Shown one piece after another: positions 33,458 through 41,043 of a stretch of 41,063 bases of DNA. Source of the DNA: an uncultured bacterium (lineage in GTDB: Bacteria; Bacteroidota; Bacteroidia; Bacteroidales; Bacteroidaceae); contig CAJMPR010000029.1 of assembly GCA_905215345.1 (NCBI GenBank), positions 1 through 41,063 of the forward strand. The letters run 5' to 3'. The stretch's first letter is position 1. The number at the start of each line of letters is the position of its first letter. A program made the position numbers and the translations under genes. Under the pieces are notes generated by a model. The model was not told where the DNA came from. It searched no databases and saw only the letters and a program-made list of their open reading frames with translations.

Positions 33458-33523
33458 TTCAGTATACGACTGAGGTACCCTAAGTATACGACTGAGATAG
33501 CCTCAATATACAAGTAGTCCTCC
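33458..33523. repeat. 22-bp-period dyad array A2, three units
   Basis: Units start at 33458, 33480 and 33502, exactly 22 bp apart, with the core TTCAGTATACGACTGAG (unit 1), a close copy CTAAGTATACGACTGAG (unit 2) and a decayed third unit. It is the same sequence family as array A1 at 2713-2800. It lies between uvrC and dtd, about 90 bp upstream of the dtd -7 box. Confidence 0.85.
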
Positions 33524-33545
33524 AAACACCTCGCATTGTATATAA

Positions 33546-33561
33546 TTTTCCACGTGAAAGT
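33546..33561. other. Degenerate parS-like palindrome
   Basis: TTTTCCACGTGAAAGT matches TGTTNCACGTGAAACA at 13 of 16 positions, with an intact CACGTG core. It is intergenic and 2.9 kb from the stronger site at 30680-30695. A functional ParB site is possible but weaker. Confidence 0.35.
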
Positions 33562-33613
33562 ATTAGAAGCTACTAAATTATCCTTAACTCCACAACAATA
33601 ACGAATTTATTCG

Positions 33614-33621
33614 TAACTTTG
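33614..33621 (+). promoter_or_regulatory. -7 box for dtd
   Basis: TAACTTTG, a full match to TAnnTTTG, 33 nt upstream of the ATG at 33655. It probably drives dtd, the mazG-like gene and deoC together. Confidence 0.65.
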
Positions 33622-33654
33622 CAGCCTGCAAGGGTTTAATTTGGATTCAGAAAC

Positions 33655-34107
33655 ATGAGAGTAGTTATACAACGTACCGGACACGCATCTGTCACCATCA
33701 ACGGAAAATGCAAATCAGCCATCGGAAAAGGGATTCTGATATTGGTAGGGATTGAAGAAACAGACGGGCAGGAAGATATTGACTGGCTATGCAAGAAGAT
33801 TATCAATTTGCGTATTTTCGATGACGAGGATGGAGTAATGAATAAATCCATTCTCGACATTAACGGTGAAATACTGGTTGTCAGCCAGTTTACTCTCCAT
33901 GCTTCCACCAAGAAAGGTAACCGCCCCTCTTATATCCGCGCAGCCAAACCGGAAATATCCATTCCGTTATACGAACAATTCTGTAAAGAAATAAGTTTAG
34001 CATTAGGTAAAGAGATAGGTACCGGCGAATTTGGAGCCGATATGAAGGTAGAATTATTGAACGATGGTCCTGTGACCATCTGTATGGATACAAAAAATAA
34101 AGAATAA
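33655..34107 (+). CDS. dtd: D-aminoacyl-tRNA deacylase
   Basis: A 150-residue DTD, which hydrolyses D-amino acids mischarged on tRNA. Both active-site motifs are visible: VSQFTLHA (SQxT) at about 78-85 and the C-terminal NDGPVT (NxGPxT) at about 138-143. It opens MRVVIQRTGHASVTI, as in the family. Its TAA overlaps the next gene's ATG by one base (TAATG at 34105-34109), so translation of the mazG-like gene is probably coupled. Confidence 0.96.
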   Translation: MRVVIQRTGHASVTINGKCKSAIGKGILILVGIEETDGQEDIDWLCKKIINLRIFDDEDGVMNKSILDINGEILVVSQFTLHASTKKGNRPSYIRAAKPEISIPLYEQFCKEISLALGKEIGTGEFGADMKVELLNDGPVTICMDTKNKE

Positions 34108-34445
34108 TGACGTTAAAAGAAGCACAGAAAGAAGTAGATTCCTGGATCAAAAAATATGGGGTACGCTACTTCAGCGAGCTTACCAACATGGCTATATTAA
34201 CCGAAGAAGTAGGCGAGCTGGCAAGAGTAATGGCCCGCAAATACGGTGACCAATCCTTTAAAGAAGGAGAAAAAGACAATGTCGAAGAAGAAATAGCAGA
34301 TATCCTTTGGGTACTTCTCTGCATCGCAAACCAAACAGGCGTCAATATGGATGAAGCCTTTGCGCGTACCATAGAGAAGAAAACCAAACGTGACCAAAAA
34401 AGGCATATTAATAACCCTAAATTATCTGACCATGGAGAAGAATGA
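34107..34445 (+). CDS. MazG-like nucleotide pyrophosphohydrolase
   Basis: A 112-residue all-alpha NTP pyrophosphatase. The metal-binding EExxE-type motifs are EEVGE (about 33-37) and EEEIADILWV (about 59-68). It is the short single-domain form, closer to house-cleaning dCTPase/MazG-like enzymes than to full MazG. It probably removes non-canonical or excess nucleotides. It is coupled at both ends: it shares a base with dtd and overlaps deoC by 14 nt. Confidence 0.88.
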   Translation: MTLKEAQKEVDSWIKKYGVRYFSELTNMAILTEEVGELARVMARKYGDQSFKEGEKDNVEEEIADILWVLLCIANQTGVNMDEAFARTIEKKTKRDQKRHINNPKLSDHGEE

Positions 34446-35334
34446 ATCTACCCCAAACAAGTATGAAATCGCTTTGGCGAAGTATAATACTCATTTGGAC
34501 GATGCGGAAGTAGCCGCACAAGTGGCAAAAATCATTGCAGAGAAAGTGCCTGCCAATAACAACCAGGAGGTTAAGAAATTACTATTCAACTGCATCGACC
34601 TTACCACACTAAACAGTACGGACAGCGATGAAAGCGTCATGAGGTTTACTCAAAAAGTAAACCAGTTCGACGAAGAATTCCCTGACCTGAAGAACGTTGC
34701 AGCCATCTGCGTATATCCCAACTTTGCTGAAGTAGTAAAGGATACATTAGAAGTAGAAAATGTGAACATAGCCTGTGTATCGGGTGGATTCCCCTCTTCA
34801 CAAACTTTCATCGAAGTAAAAGTAGCCGAGACTGCAATGGCAATCATGGAAGGTGCGGATGAAATAGACATTGTAATATCTGTCGGTCAATTCCTGAGCG
34901 GAGATTACGAAACGATGTGCGATGAAATACAAGAGTTGAAAGAAGTCTGCAAAGAACATCACTTGAAAGTAATTCTTGAAACCGGCGCACTCAAAACAGC
35001 TTCTAACATCAAGAAAGCCTCTATCCTATCCATGTATGCCGGAGCCGACTTCATCAAGACCTCTACTGGAAAACAGCAACCTGCCGCTACTCCGGAAGCT
35101 GCCTATGTAATGTGTCAGGCTATCAAGGAATATCATGCGCTCACAGGCATTAAAATTGGCTTCAAACCGGCAGGTGGCATTAATAGCGTAAACGATGCGC
35201 TGATATATTATACAATCGTCAAGGAAGTGCTTGGTGAAGAATGGTTGAATAATCATTTGTTCCGTTTGGGAACCAGTCGGTTAGCCAACTTACTACTCTC
35301 TGAGATCAAAGGTGAGGAAATGAAGTTCTTTTAA
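34432..35334 (+). CDS. deoC: Deoxyribose-phosphate aldolase
   Basis: A 300-residue class I aldolase that splits 2-deoxyribose 5-phosphate to acetaldehyde and glyceraldehyde 3-phosphate in deoxynucleoside catabolism. The Schiff-base lysine is Lys209 in FIKTSTGKQ. DEIDIVISVGQF carries the proton-relay Asp and GFKPAGGI the second Lys. The ATG at 34432 (MEKNESTPNK) overlaps the mazG-like gene by 14 nt; a GTG 42 nt further upstream would lie deeper in that gene. A hairpin at 35370-35397 follows. Confidence 0.95.
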   Translation: MEKNESTPNKYEIALAKYNTHLDDAEVAAQVAKIIAEKVPANNNQEVKKLLFNCIDLTTLNSTDSDESVMRFTQKVNQFDEEFPDLKNVAAICVYPNFAEVVKDTLEVENVNIACVSGGFPSSQTFIEVKVAETAMAIMEGADEIDIVISVGQFLSGDYETMCDEIQELKEVCKEHHLKVILETGALKTASNIKKASILSMYAGADFIKTSTGKQQPAATPEAAYVMCQAIKEYHALTGIKIGFKPAGGINSVNDALIYYTIVKEVLGEEWLNNHLFRLGTSRLANLLLSEIKGEEMKFF

Positions 35335-35369
35335 AGACTATCATTTACTAATAAAAACTAAAGAAGCTT

Positions 35370-35401
35370 GATAGGAAAAGCGAAAACTTTTCCTATCTTT
35401 G
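35370..35401 (+). terminator. deoC terminator hairpin overlapping the DUF1266 gene's -7 box
   Basis: GATAGGAAAAG (35370-35380) pairs perfectly with CTTTTCCTATC (35387-35397) around CGAAAA, followed by TTTG. The same bases form TATCTTTG at 35394-35401, a full -7 match. A TTG at 35368-35370 sits 23 nt upstream, a slightly long spacer. Confidence 0.65.
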
Positions 35402-35669
35402 TGATATATAAAGCCAATAGAGTTTTGGCTAAAGTATTGTATTAGAGAACGTTTCATTTATTATCTTTTTCTCGAAATTCGGCAAAATTTCATTTTACGA
35501 AGGTAATAAGCAAACGGGTCTCACGCACTTTCATGTATATACTCTTGTTATATATCGAATGGCGCGTGAGACTGTTGCTTGTATTTCGTAAATGGGTTTG
35601 CCGAAACCTCGAGAAAGATACAAGACAACAGTTCTCACGCCTTTTGGTAACAAGCATAAAGACAAGAGT
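35402..35669 (+). promoter_or_regulatory. Long structured leader of the DUF1266 gene
   Basis: The 35335-35669 gap has no supported gene. Arms at 35463-35528 and 35562-35619 form a long imperfect hairpin (CTCGA, TTCGGCAAA, ATTT-ACGAA, AGCAA and GTCTCACGC blocks all pair in order). TCTCACGC occurs again at 35633-35640, so GCGTGAGA (35564-35571) has two alternative partners. The apical-loop segment ATACTCTTGT (35539-35548) is a perfect complement of ACAAGAGTAT (35662-35671), which includes the first two bases of the start codon. This suggests a translational switch. Confidence 0.6.
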
Positions 35670-36371
35670 ATGGAAACAAAAATGACATCCCTTTTTAACC
35701 AGAATCCGCATGCCTCAAATGTAGATTCAAATAGAGAACACGCACTACTTATCGCCTTGATCGCAAGCGAGCAAGAGAGATTTTACACCAACAGCCTGAC
35801 CACCGGTGCCGACCAGGATATGCTGGACCCTCTCTTATTGGCAAATTCAAAAATCAAAGATAAATCCCGTATTCAATTAATGTTTTCTTTCCTAAAGGAA
35901 GAAGGTGAACGATGTGCCTATAATATAATGCTTCCCCTCTTCCTTTCAGAAAATGACGAAGAAAAGCGTGATTCCGCCATACAAAAGCAATTTATGGGTA
36001 TAGACAGACTTGTAAAATACAGTAAAAGTTTGAATACGTTTTTAAAATATATTCAACAGGACAAAATTCTGGATATCAAATATGAAGATCTGCAACGCGG
36101 CATATTGGCATGGGATTTAAGTAAAATGATTATTCTTGCCCGTATCGCTTTTGACCAACAGCTAATCACAGAAAAAGAAGCATGGGAATATATTGAATTC
36201 GCTGACAAAAAATGTCGACAACATTTCACTTCTTGGGAGGAAGTAGGAAAAAGTTATTTATTGGGGCAAATCTTGAATTACTCTGCAAAGGAAGATATTG
36301 AGAAAGCAATCAGTTTTTATCATTCTGCAATAGAAAATATGGAAAGCCCCTGGGCAAAAATTCCTTTCTAA
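35670..36371 (+). CDS. DUF1266 domain-containing protein
   Basis: A 233-residue, mostly helical soluble protein with no signal peptide. The C-terminal half (about 140-205) shows the DUF1266 pattern: GILAWDLSKMIILARIAFDQ, then LITEKEAWEY and HFTSWEEVGKSYLLG. The function is unknown for the family. The ATG at 35670 (METKMTSLFNQ) is preferred over an in-frame ATG at 35592, which lies in the right arm of the leader hairpin. The gene has its own promoter and a 260-nt structured leader, suggesting post-transcriptional control. It is convergent with the polyprenyl synthase gene, with a 5-nt gap. Confidence 0.8.
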   Translation: METKMTSLFNQNPHASNVDSNREHALLIALIASEQERFYTNSLTTGADQDMLDPLLLANSKIKDKSRIQLMFSFLKEEGERCAYNIMLPLFLSENDEEKRDSAIQKQFMGIDRLVKYSKSLNTFLKYIQQDKILDIKYEDLQRGILAWDLSKMIILARIAFDQQLITEKEAWEYIEFADKKCRQHFTSWEEVGKSYLLGQILNYSAKEDIEKAISFYHSAIENMESPWAKIPF

Positions 36372-36376
36372 AAGGA

Positions 36377-37351
36377 TTATTTATCCCGCTCTATCACATA
36401 GTCAAGGTAACAGGCAAGTGCAGTCTTAACATCAGTATCTTCTAAAGAAACCAATAATGATAACGCTTTCTCCTTAAGGTCAAACATAACTTTTGTGGCA
36501 TATTCAATTCCACCATGCTCTTTAGAAAAATCGATCAATCGAGTAATTTCGTCAACTGTTGCCGTGCCGTTTTTAACCTTTATGGCAATATCTTGCGCAT
36601 GATTATCCTGTGTTGAATTAAGTGCATAGAGAGCAGGTAAAGTCAACTTTCCCTCCAACATATCGTTTCCGGTTGGCTTACCAATTTCCTTACTCTCAAA
36701 ATAGTCAAAGATATCATCCTTAATCTGAAAACAGAGACCGATATATTCACCAAACAGACGTGCATGTTCTGCCTTTTCATCGCTGATTCCCGTTGAAAGC
36801 GCCCCTGCTTTCATACATGCAGCAAATAAAACCGCCGTTTTCTTACGGATAACATCAAAGTAAATATCTTCGGAAAATTGAAGATTGCTAACGTTGGAGA
36901 GTTGTAAAAGTTCACCCTCAGCAAGATCCTGTCCCAAATTTGAGACAACATCAATAATAGCATGGTTACGCGTTAACCCAACTTCTACTAAAGCCGTAGC
37001 CAATAAATAGTCACCCGTAAGTACCGCCACCTTATTATTAAAAATAGCATTCACCGAAAGTTGTCCCCGGCGTTCAGTACTTTCATCAACCACATCATCG
37101 TGCACCAAACTGGCCGTATGCAAAAGTTCTAAAGCAACCGCAGCATGGAGCGTTGCCGGACAAACCTTACCATATAACTTAGCAGCAAGCAACACCAACA
37201 TAGGACGCATCATCTTCCCATTCTTCTGCCGGATATGTGCAATCACACTGTTCAACAAAAGACTGGAACTGGTAAGTGAACTATCAAAAAGTTTCTTGAA
37301 GTCATCCAGCTCTACAGAAATAGGGAATTTTATAAGGGATATACTGTCCAT
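36377..37351 (-). CDS. ispB: Trans-polyprenyl diphosphate synthase (IspB-like)
   Basis: A 324-residue long-chain trans-prenyltransferase. The first Asp-rich motif is DDVVD (85-89) and the second DDIFD (212-216); GKMMRP, the IPP-binding region, is near 45-50. Ala80, five residues before the first motif, is small, as expected for long products. It probably makes the side chain of menaquinone; the exact chain length is not readable. The promoter on the - strand is TATTTTTG at 37369-37376, leaving a leader of about 10-15 nt. It is divergent from polA. Confidence 0.93.
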   Translation of the reverse strand: MDSISLIKFPISVELDDFKKLFDSSLTSSSLLLNSVIAHIRQKNGKMMRPMLVLLAAKLYGKVCPATLHAAVALELLHTASLVHDDVVDESTERRGQLSVNAIFNNKVAVLTGDYLLATALVEVGLTRNHAIIDVVSNLGQDLAEGELLQLSNVSNLQFSEDIYFDVIRKKTAVLFAACMKAGALSTGISDEKAEHARLFGEYIGLCFQIKDDIFDYFESKEIGKPTGNDMLEGKLTLPALYALNSTQDNHAQDIAIKVKNGTATVDEITRLIDFSKEHGGIEYATKVMFDLKEKALSLLVSLEDTDVKTALACYLDYVIERDK

Positions 37352-37368
37352 GCATCGCTATTTGAGTA

Positions 37369-37376
37369 CAAAAATA
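37369..37376 (-). promoter_or_regulatory. -7 box for the ispB-like gene
   Basis: The - strand reads TATTTTTG, a full match, 17 nt upstream of the ATG at 37351. Confidence 0.6.
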
Positions 37377-37417
37377 GTAATAAAACAGTTAATACGGTAT
37401 TTTTTTGTACTTTTACC

Positions 37418-37441
37418 ATGAAAAAAAGGATAAATCTATGA
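37418..37441 (+). CDS. Possible 7-codon leader ORF overlapping polA
   Basis: ATG AAA AAA AGG ATA AAT CTA TGA encodes MKKRINL. Its stop TGA (37439-37441) overlaps the polA ATG (37438-37440) as ATGA. This arrangement could couple polA translation to a short upstream frame. Nothing beyond the overlap supports it. Confidence 0.25.
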   Translation: MKKRINL

Positions 37442-40290
37442 ATTCAACCGATAAACTTTTCTTGCTTGACGCTTATGCCTTGATATATCGTGCTTATTAT
37501 GCATTCATCAAGAATCCGCGGATAAACTCCAAAGGATTTAACACGTCCGCCATCCTGGGATTTGTAAATACCCTGGAGGAAGTCCTGAAAAAAGAAAATC
37601 CCACACACATAGGAGTAGCTTTTGACCCCTCAGGCCCTACATTTCGCCATGAAGCCTACAAACAATATAAGGCGCAACGGGAAGAAACACCCGAAGCTAT
37701 CCGTTTGTCAGTACCCATTATAAAAGACATCATCCGCGCATATCGTATCCCTATTCTGGAAGTTTCCGGTTACGAAGCCGACGACGTCATAGGCACCTTG
37801 GCTACCGAAGCCGGTAAGCAACAAATTACCACTTACATGATGACTCCCGATAAAGACTATGGGCAATTGGTATCGGACCGTATATTCATGTATCGCCCCA
37901 AACACAGCGGCGGATTTGAAGTCATGGGTGTGGAAGAGATAAAAGCCAAATTCGATATTCAATCTACTGCACAAGTCATTGACATGCTTGGATTGATGGG
38001 TGACTCTTCCGATAACATTCCCGGCTGCCCGGGTGTAGGAGAGAAAACCGCACAAAAACTGATTGCTGAATTTGGCAGCATCGAAAATTTGCTTGAACAC
38101 ACCGACCAACTAAAAGGCGCCCTGAAAACCAAAGTGGAAGCAAACCGGGAAATGATTACTTTTTCTAAATTCCTTGCTACTATCAAAATTGATGTGCCTA
38201 TCAAGCTCGACATGAAAAATCTTGTTCGTGAAGAACCGGACGAAGAAGAGCTTCGCAAAATATTTGAAGAGTTGGAATTTCGTACACTAATTGACCGTGT
38301 GCTGAAAAAAGCAAATGCTCCCCTCTCCTCTCCGACAAATTCCGCTACGCCTGATATTTTTGCTGGAACTCTGTTCGCCCAGCAAATGAATGTCACATCC
38401 GAAAATAACAGTCCGGTTCAGGGCGATTTGTTTGCAAATTTTGCGGGCAACGGGGCAGATGGCTTGAAAAATTCAAATCTCATGCGTTTAGACATGCTCA
38501 ATGTAGACTACCAACTCATTGATACAGAAGAAAAAAGAAAGAATTTTATTCAAAAGTTACTTACAACAGAAATTCTCTCAATAGATACTGAAACTACCGG
38601 AACCGATCCAATGGAAGCAGAATTAGTCGGAATGAGTTTCAGTGATGCCGAAAACCGGGCGTATTATGTTCCCGTTCCGGCAAACCGGGATGAAGCGTTA
38701 AAAATAGTAAATGAGATTCGCCCTCTATACGAAAATGAGATTTCCATGAAAGTCGGACAAAATATCAAATACGATATGATTGTTCTTCAAAATTATGGAG
38801 TTCAAGTAAAAGGCAAACTTTTCGATACTATGCTCGCCCATTACGTATTGCAACCGGAACTTCGCCATAACATGGACTATCTGGCAGAAATTTATCTGCA
38901 ATATCAAACCATCCATATCGACGAACTAATCGGAGCCAGAGGAAAGAATCAGAAAAATATGCGTGACCTTTCTCCGGAAGATGTCTACCGCTATGCTTGC
39001 GAAGATGCCGACGTAACACTAAAACTGAAGAACGCACTTGAGAAAGAACTGAAAGAGCAAGCCGTCGAACATCTGTTCTATGAAATCGAGATGCCTCTTG
39101 TTCCCGTTCTTGTCAATATTGAAAGCAATGGAGTACGTATCGATACAGAAGCGCTCAAACAATCATCCGAACATTTCACCGCCCGCCTGCAAGAGATAGA
39201 AAAGGAAATCTATGAACTTGCCGGTGAAACATTCAATATTGCATCCCCAAAGCAAGTGGGCGAAGTATTGTTTGACAAACTTAAAATTGTAGACAAAGCA
39301 AAGAAAACCAAGACCGGACAGTATGTAACTTCCGAAGAAGTACTTGAAAGCCTGCGGAACAAACACGAGGTTATCGGCAAGATACTCGAATACCGGGGAC
39401 TGAAAAAGTTACTCAGTACCTATATTGACGCTTTACCCCAACTGATAAATCCTCGTACAGGACACATACATACCTCATTCAATCAGGCTGTAACCGCCAC
39501 AGGACGTCTTAGTTCCAGCAATCCGAACCTGCAAAACATCCCTATTCGTGATGAAGACGGCAAAGAAATCCGTAAAGCCTTTATCCCGGACGATGGTTGT
39601 GAGTTCTTCTCTGCCGACTATTCGCAGATTGAACTACGAATTATGGCACACCTGAGTCAGGATAAAAATATGATTGACGCTTTTCTTAGCGGTTATGATA
39701 TTCATGCCGCTACAGCTGCCAAAATCTACAAAGTGGATATTAATAAGGTAACTCCCGACATGCGCCGCAAAGCCAAAACCGCCAACTTCGGAATCATCTA
39801 CGGTATATCAGTATTCGGACTGGCAGAACGCATGAACGTATCCCGCCAAGAAGCTAAAGAGTTAATTGACGGATACTTTGAAACCTACCCGCAAGTCAAA
39901 GAATATATGGATAGTAGTATCCAGGTGGCCCGCGAAAAGGGATACGTAGAAACTATCTTCCACCGTAAACGCTTCTTGCCCGATATTAACTCACGAAATG
40001 CAGTCGTACGTGGTTATGCCGAACGTAATGCTATCAATGCTCCCATCCAGGGAAGCGCCGCCGATATCATAAAAGTTGCCATGTCACTCATCTATCAACG
40101 CTTCCAAAGTAACAATTTGAAAGCAAAGATGATTTTACAGGTCCATGACGAGCTAAATTTTAGTGTTCCGGAGGTTGAAAAAGAGATTGTAGGAAAAATC
40201 GTAATCGAAGAAATGGAACGGGCATATCACATGCTAGTACCACTAAAAGCCGATTGTGGGTGGGGAAAGAACTGGTTGGAAGCTCACTAA
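37438..40290 (+). CDS. polA: DNA polymerase I
   Basis: A 950-residue PolA with all three activities apparently intact. The N-terminal 5'-3' exonuclease (about 1-290) has GVAFDPSGPTFRHE, EADDVIGTLA and the helix-hairpin-helix PGVGEKTAQKL. The 3'-5' proofreading domain has IDTETTG with Asp383 and Glu385 present, unlike Klenow-type polymerases that have lost it. The polymerase domain has motif A SADYSQIELR (Asp727), motif B RRKAKTANFGIIYG and motif C QVHDE (Asp904). It fills repair gaps and removes RNA primers. The start MNSTDKLFLLDAYALIYRA matches the family. A T-rich TATTTTTTTG at 37398-37407 is an imperfect -7 candidate. Confidence 0.97.
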   Translation: MNSTDKLFLLDAYALIYRAYYAFIKNPRINSKGFNTSAILGFVNTLEEVLKKENPTHIGVAFDPSGPTFRHEAYKQYKAQREETPEAIRLSVPIIKDIIRAYRIPILEVSGYEADDVIGTLATEAGKQQITTYMMTPDKDYGQLVSDRIFMYRPKHSGGFEVMGVEEIKAKFDIQSTAQVIDMLGLMGDSSDNIPGCPGVGEKTAQKLIAEFGSIENLLEHTDQLKGALKTKVEANREMITFSKFLATIKIDVPIKLDMKNLVREEPDEEELRKIFEELEFRTLIDRVLKKANAPLSSPTNSATPDIFAGTLFAQQMNVTSENNSPVQGDLFANFAGNGADGLKNSNLMRLDMLNVDYQLIDTEEKRKNFIQKLLTTEILSIDTETTGTDPMEAELVGMSFSDAENRAYYVPVPANRDEALKIVNEIRPLYENEISMKVGQNIKYDMIVLQNYGVQVKGKLFDTMLAHYVLQPELRHNMDYLAEIYLQYQTIHIDELIGARGKNQKNMRDLSPEDVYRYACEDADVTLKLKNALEKELKEQAVEHLFYEIEMPLVPVLVNIESNGVRIDTEALKQSSEHFTARLQEIEKEIYELAGETFNIASPKQVGEVLFDKLKIVDKAKKTKTGQYVTSEEVLESLRNKHEVIGKILEYRGLKKLLSTYIDALPQLINPRTGHIHTSFNQAVTATGRLSSSNPNLQNIPIRDEDGKEIRKAFIPDDGCEFFSADYSQIELRIMAHLSQDKNMIDAFLSGYDIHAATAAKIYKVDINKVTPDMRRKAKTANFGIIYGISVFGLAERMNVSRQEAKELIDGYFETYPQVKEYMDSSIQVAREKGYVETIFHRKRFLPDINSRNAVVRGYAERNAINAPIQGSAADIIKVAMSLIYQRFQSNNLKAKMILQVHDELNFSVPEVEKEIVGKIVIEEMERAYHMLVPLKADCGWGKNWLEAH

Positions 40291-40366
40291 TCGGCCTATA
40301 ACTTTATTTAACTTACAATCAGAAAGCAACAGAAGTAATCGCTTTAAAATACAGTTTGTTCACCAG

Positions 40367-40399
40367 AATATCCGGCAGCCCCACTACCGGATATTTTTT
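40367..40399 (+). terminator. polA terminator
   Basis: AATATCCGG (40367-40375) pairs with CCGGATATT (40387-40395) around an 11-nt loop, followed by a T-tract (TTTTA). It is 76 nt after the polA stop. The rest of the 40291-40566 gap is AT-rich and shows only the promoter of the next gene. Confidence 0.85.
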
Positions 40400-40498
40400 A
40401 TTCATTAATCTTTCCAAAAAGAAAGCATATGCTCTATGCCTAATCTGACATATTGATAAAATAAAATCAAAATATTACTTTTATGTCAATTATATACG

Positions 40499-40506
40499 TA
40501 CATTTG
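40499..40506 (+). promoter_or_regulatory. -7 box for the DUF3836 gene
   Basis: TACATTTG, a full match to TAnnTTTG, 60 nt upstream of the ATG at 40567. Confidence 0.6.
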
Positions 40507-40566
40507 CAGTGTTATTAATGACATAATGATAATAAATAGCAAATATAACTCTAAAAACATAAAGCC

Positions 40567-40950
40567 ATGAAAACTTTAAAAACATTGATTTTATTCTCTT
40601 TTCTTTTTGTTTGTGGTATGAATGCATCAGCAGATAACAAAAGTAACCTCATTTACAATTCGGAAGAAGTAAATGGCGTGAAAGTCGCTGAAACTGTTTA
40701 TAAGATGGATGGCAGCACACTTGCCAACTATATGAAGTACAATTATAAGTATGATGACCAAAAACGTATGACAGAAAGTGAAGCTCTGAAATGGAATGGC
40801 GTTAAAAACACATGGAGCAATGACATGTGCATCCGTTATACATATCAGGGAAAATCTGTAACCACCAATTACTACAAATGGAATAATAAGAAAGGTGAAT
40901 ATATATTGATTCCTGAAATGACGATTACAATGGATAACCCTAATATGTAA
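40567..40950 (+). CDS. Small secreted DUF3836 protein
   Basis: A 127-residue protein with a clear signal peptide (TLILFSFLFVCGMNASA, cut before Asp23). The mature part is a Tyr/Trp/Asn-rich beta domain with repeated YxYxYDDQKRM, ALKWNGVKNTW and NYYKWNNKKGEY elements, as in the Bacteroides DUF3836 family. These are small periplasmic or surface proteins of unknown function, often in tandem copies; only one is in view. It is a monocistronic unit with its own -7 box and a terminator at 41010-41043. Confidence 0.85.
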   Translation: MKTLKTLILFSFLFVCGMNASADNKSNLIYNSEEVNGVKVAETVYKMDGSTLANYMKYNYKYDDQKRMTESEALKWNGVKNTWSNDMCIRYTYQGKSVTTNYYKWNNKKGEYILIPEMTITMDNPNM

Positions 40951-41009
40951 TCTGTTTACTCTCTCTTAAAACTCTACAACAAAACAACCAAAACCTTTCT
41001 ATAAAACCA

Positions 41010-41043
41010 AAGGGGCTGTCCAAAAAGTCGGATAGCCCCTTTT
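41010..41043 (+). terminator. DUF3836 gene terminator
   Basis: AAGGGGCTGTCC (41010-41021) pairs with GGATAGCCCCTT (41030-41041), with one mismatch, around AAAAAGTC. A TTTT run overlaps the 3' arm. It is a strong intrinsic terminator, 60 nt after the stop. Confidence 0.85.

Larger units (their letters stand above)
33320..33654. other. Gene-free 335-bp region between uvrC and dtd
   Basis: No coding frame is supported. Contents from left to right: a short inverted repeat ATTTGTGTG...CACATAAAT near 33383-33410; dyad array A2 at 33458-33523; a degenerate parS-like palindrome TTTTCCACGTGAAAGT at 33546-33561; and the dtd -7 box at 33614-33621. No clear uvrC terminator was found. Confidence 0.7.
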
